Translations under genes and position numbers: made by a program
Origin: Aradus depressus
Lineage: Eukaryota; Arthropoda; Insecta; Hemiptera; Aradidae
Assembly: GCA_963662175.1 (NCBI GenBank)
Contig: OY759221.1
Span: forward strand, 29,561,027 to 29,625,026
DNA length: 64,000 nucleotides
Reading direction: 5' to 3'
Shown here: in pieces, positions 63,710 through 64,000 of the stretch
Position numbering within the stretch: position 1 is the stretch's first letter
Layout of the letters: every line of letters starts with the position of its first letter
Notes under the pieces: model-generated
The model's input: the letters and a program-made list of their open reading frames with translations, nothing else
Database searches by the model: none
What the model was told of the DNA's origin: nothing

Positions 63710-64000
63710 ATAAAAATAAATAAATAAAAATATAAATATAATAATTGAATTAATATAACTAATAATAATTAAATAAACAATAAATAACCATCTTTCCTGT
63801 AGAAATTGTATATCTCTGGTCTTTTACCAAATTTTGATTTCTACAGTAGTTTCCGAGAAGGGCCCTAAAAAAATATCGGAAGTTCAAAATGTGCAATTTT
63901 TAAGAAATTGCACGTAAATTAAAAAAAATTCTATAAACAAACTTTTCATTTGGATTTCTAAAGAGATGCCATATTGTTTTCTAAATTTTGCAAAAATATT
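63710..64000 (-). repeat. family T repeat, running off the window end
   Basis: ATTTTGATTTCTACAGTAGT, GAGAAGGGCCCTAAAAAAAT, TCTAAAGAGATGCCATATTG and AAATTTTGCAAAAATATT correspond, inverted, to 31956-32260. Continues beyond 64000. Confidence 0.65.

Overview
This 64 kb window looks like AT-rich arthropod, most probably insect, nuclear DNA (possibly a hemipteran; that guess is weak). The reasons are the families seen: Jockey/CR1/R1/RTE-like non-LTR retrotransposons, mariner, PIF/Harbinger, piggyBac, hAT and Helitron-like elements, plus a tRNA-derived SINE whose 3' tail is two or three copies of CCTAA, the complement of the insect telomere repeat TTAGG. I found no host protein gene, tRNA, rRNA or snRNA that I could defend. 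Essentially every recognisable coding stretch is a decayed piece of a transposon, and the longest open frames are artefacts of tandem repeats. This looks like a transposon- and satellite-rich region.

Layout. 0-4.3 kb: SINE, R1/Jockey-like RNase H fragment, 23-bp pyrimidine minisatellite, two inverted Jockey reverse-transcriptase (RT) pieces and a longer RT pseudogene. 5.0-6.1 kb: a foldback element. 6.1-8.4 kb: 'family A' repeats with a hammerhead-like motif, another RT tail, and two unrelated SINE families fused. 9.7-10.9 kb: a LINE C-terminus carrying seven tandem 148-bp units. 11.7-12.5 kb: LINE tail and SINE pieces. 14.2-17.45 kb: a 99-bp repeat, then 64 copies of a 43-bp satellite. 18.2-19.3 kb: alternating ~118-bp repeats forming a 237-bp dimer. 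21.6-24.3 kb: a multi-level nest (family A > palindromic-TIR element > Harbinger > SINE and a small LINE). 24.9-27.5 kb: hAT, and two Helitron-like elements facing each other. 27.6-30.2 kb: mariner fragment, SINE, inverted family A pair, Harbinger deletion derivative. 33.8-39.1 kb: RTE-like tail, 'family P' retroelement pieces, Harbinger N-terminus. 40.6-41.4 kb: a 66-bp minisatellite with three-unit order. 42-48.6 kb: SINEs, R1-like tails and a 28-bp perfect hairpin. 50-53.7 kb: third Helitron-like element, SINEs, and a piggyBac element sitting in the TTAA of a SINE. 54.9-64 kb: family P, second SINE family, two good SINEs and a 5'-truncated Jockey RT with intact target duplication and poly(A).

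The clearest biology is insertion history. Direct target duplications are visible for five SINE copies and two LINE copies; TTA or TTAA duplications for Harbinger and piggyBac; 8-bp duplications for hAT-like elements. For two insertions there is also a related copy elsewhere in the window that lacks the insertion, so the empty site can be read. Family names and frameshift calls rest on reading motifs by eye without database searches.
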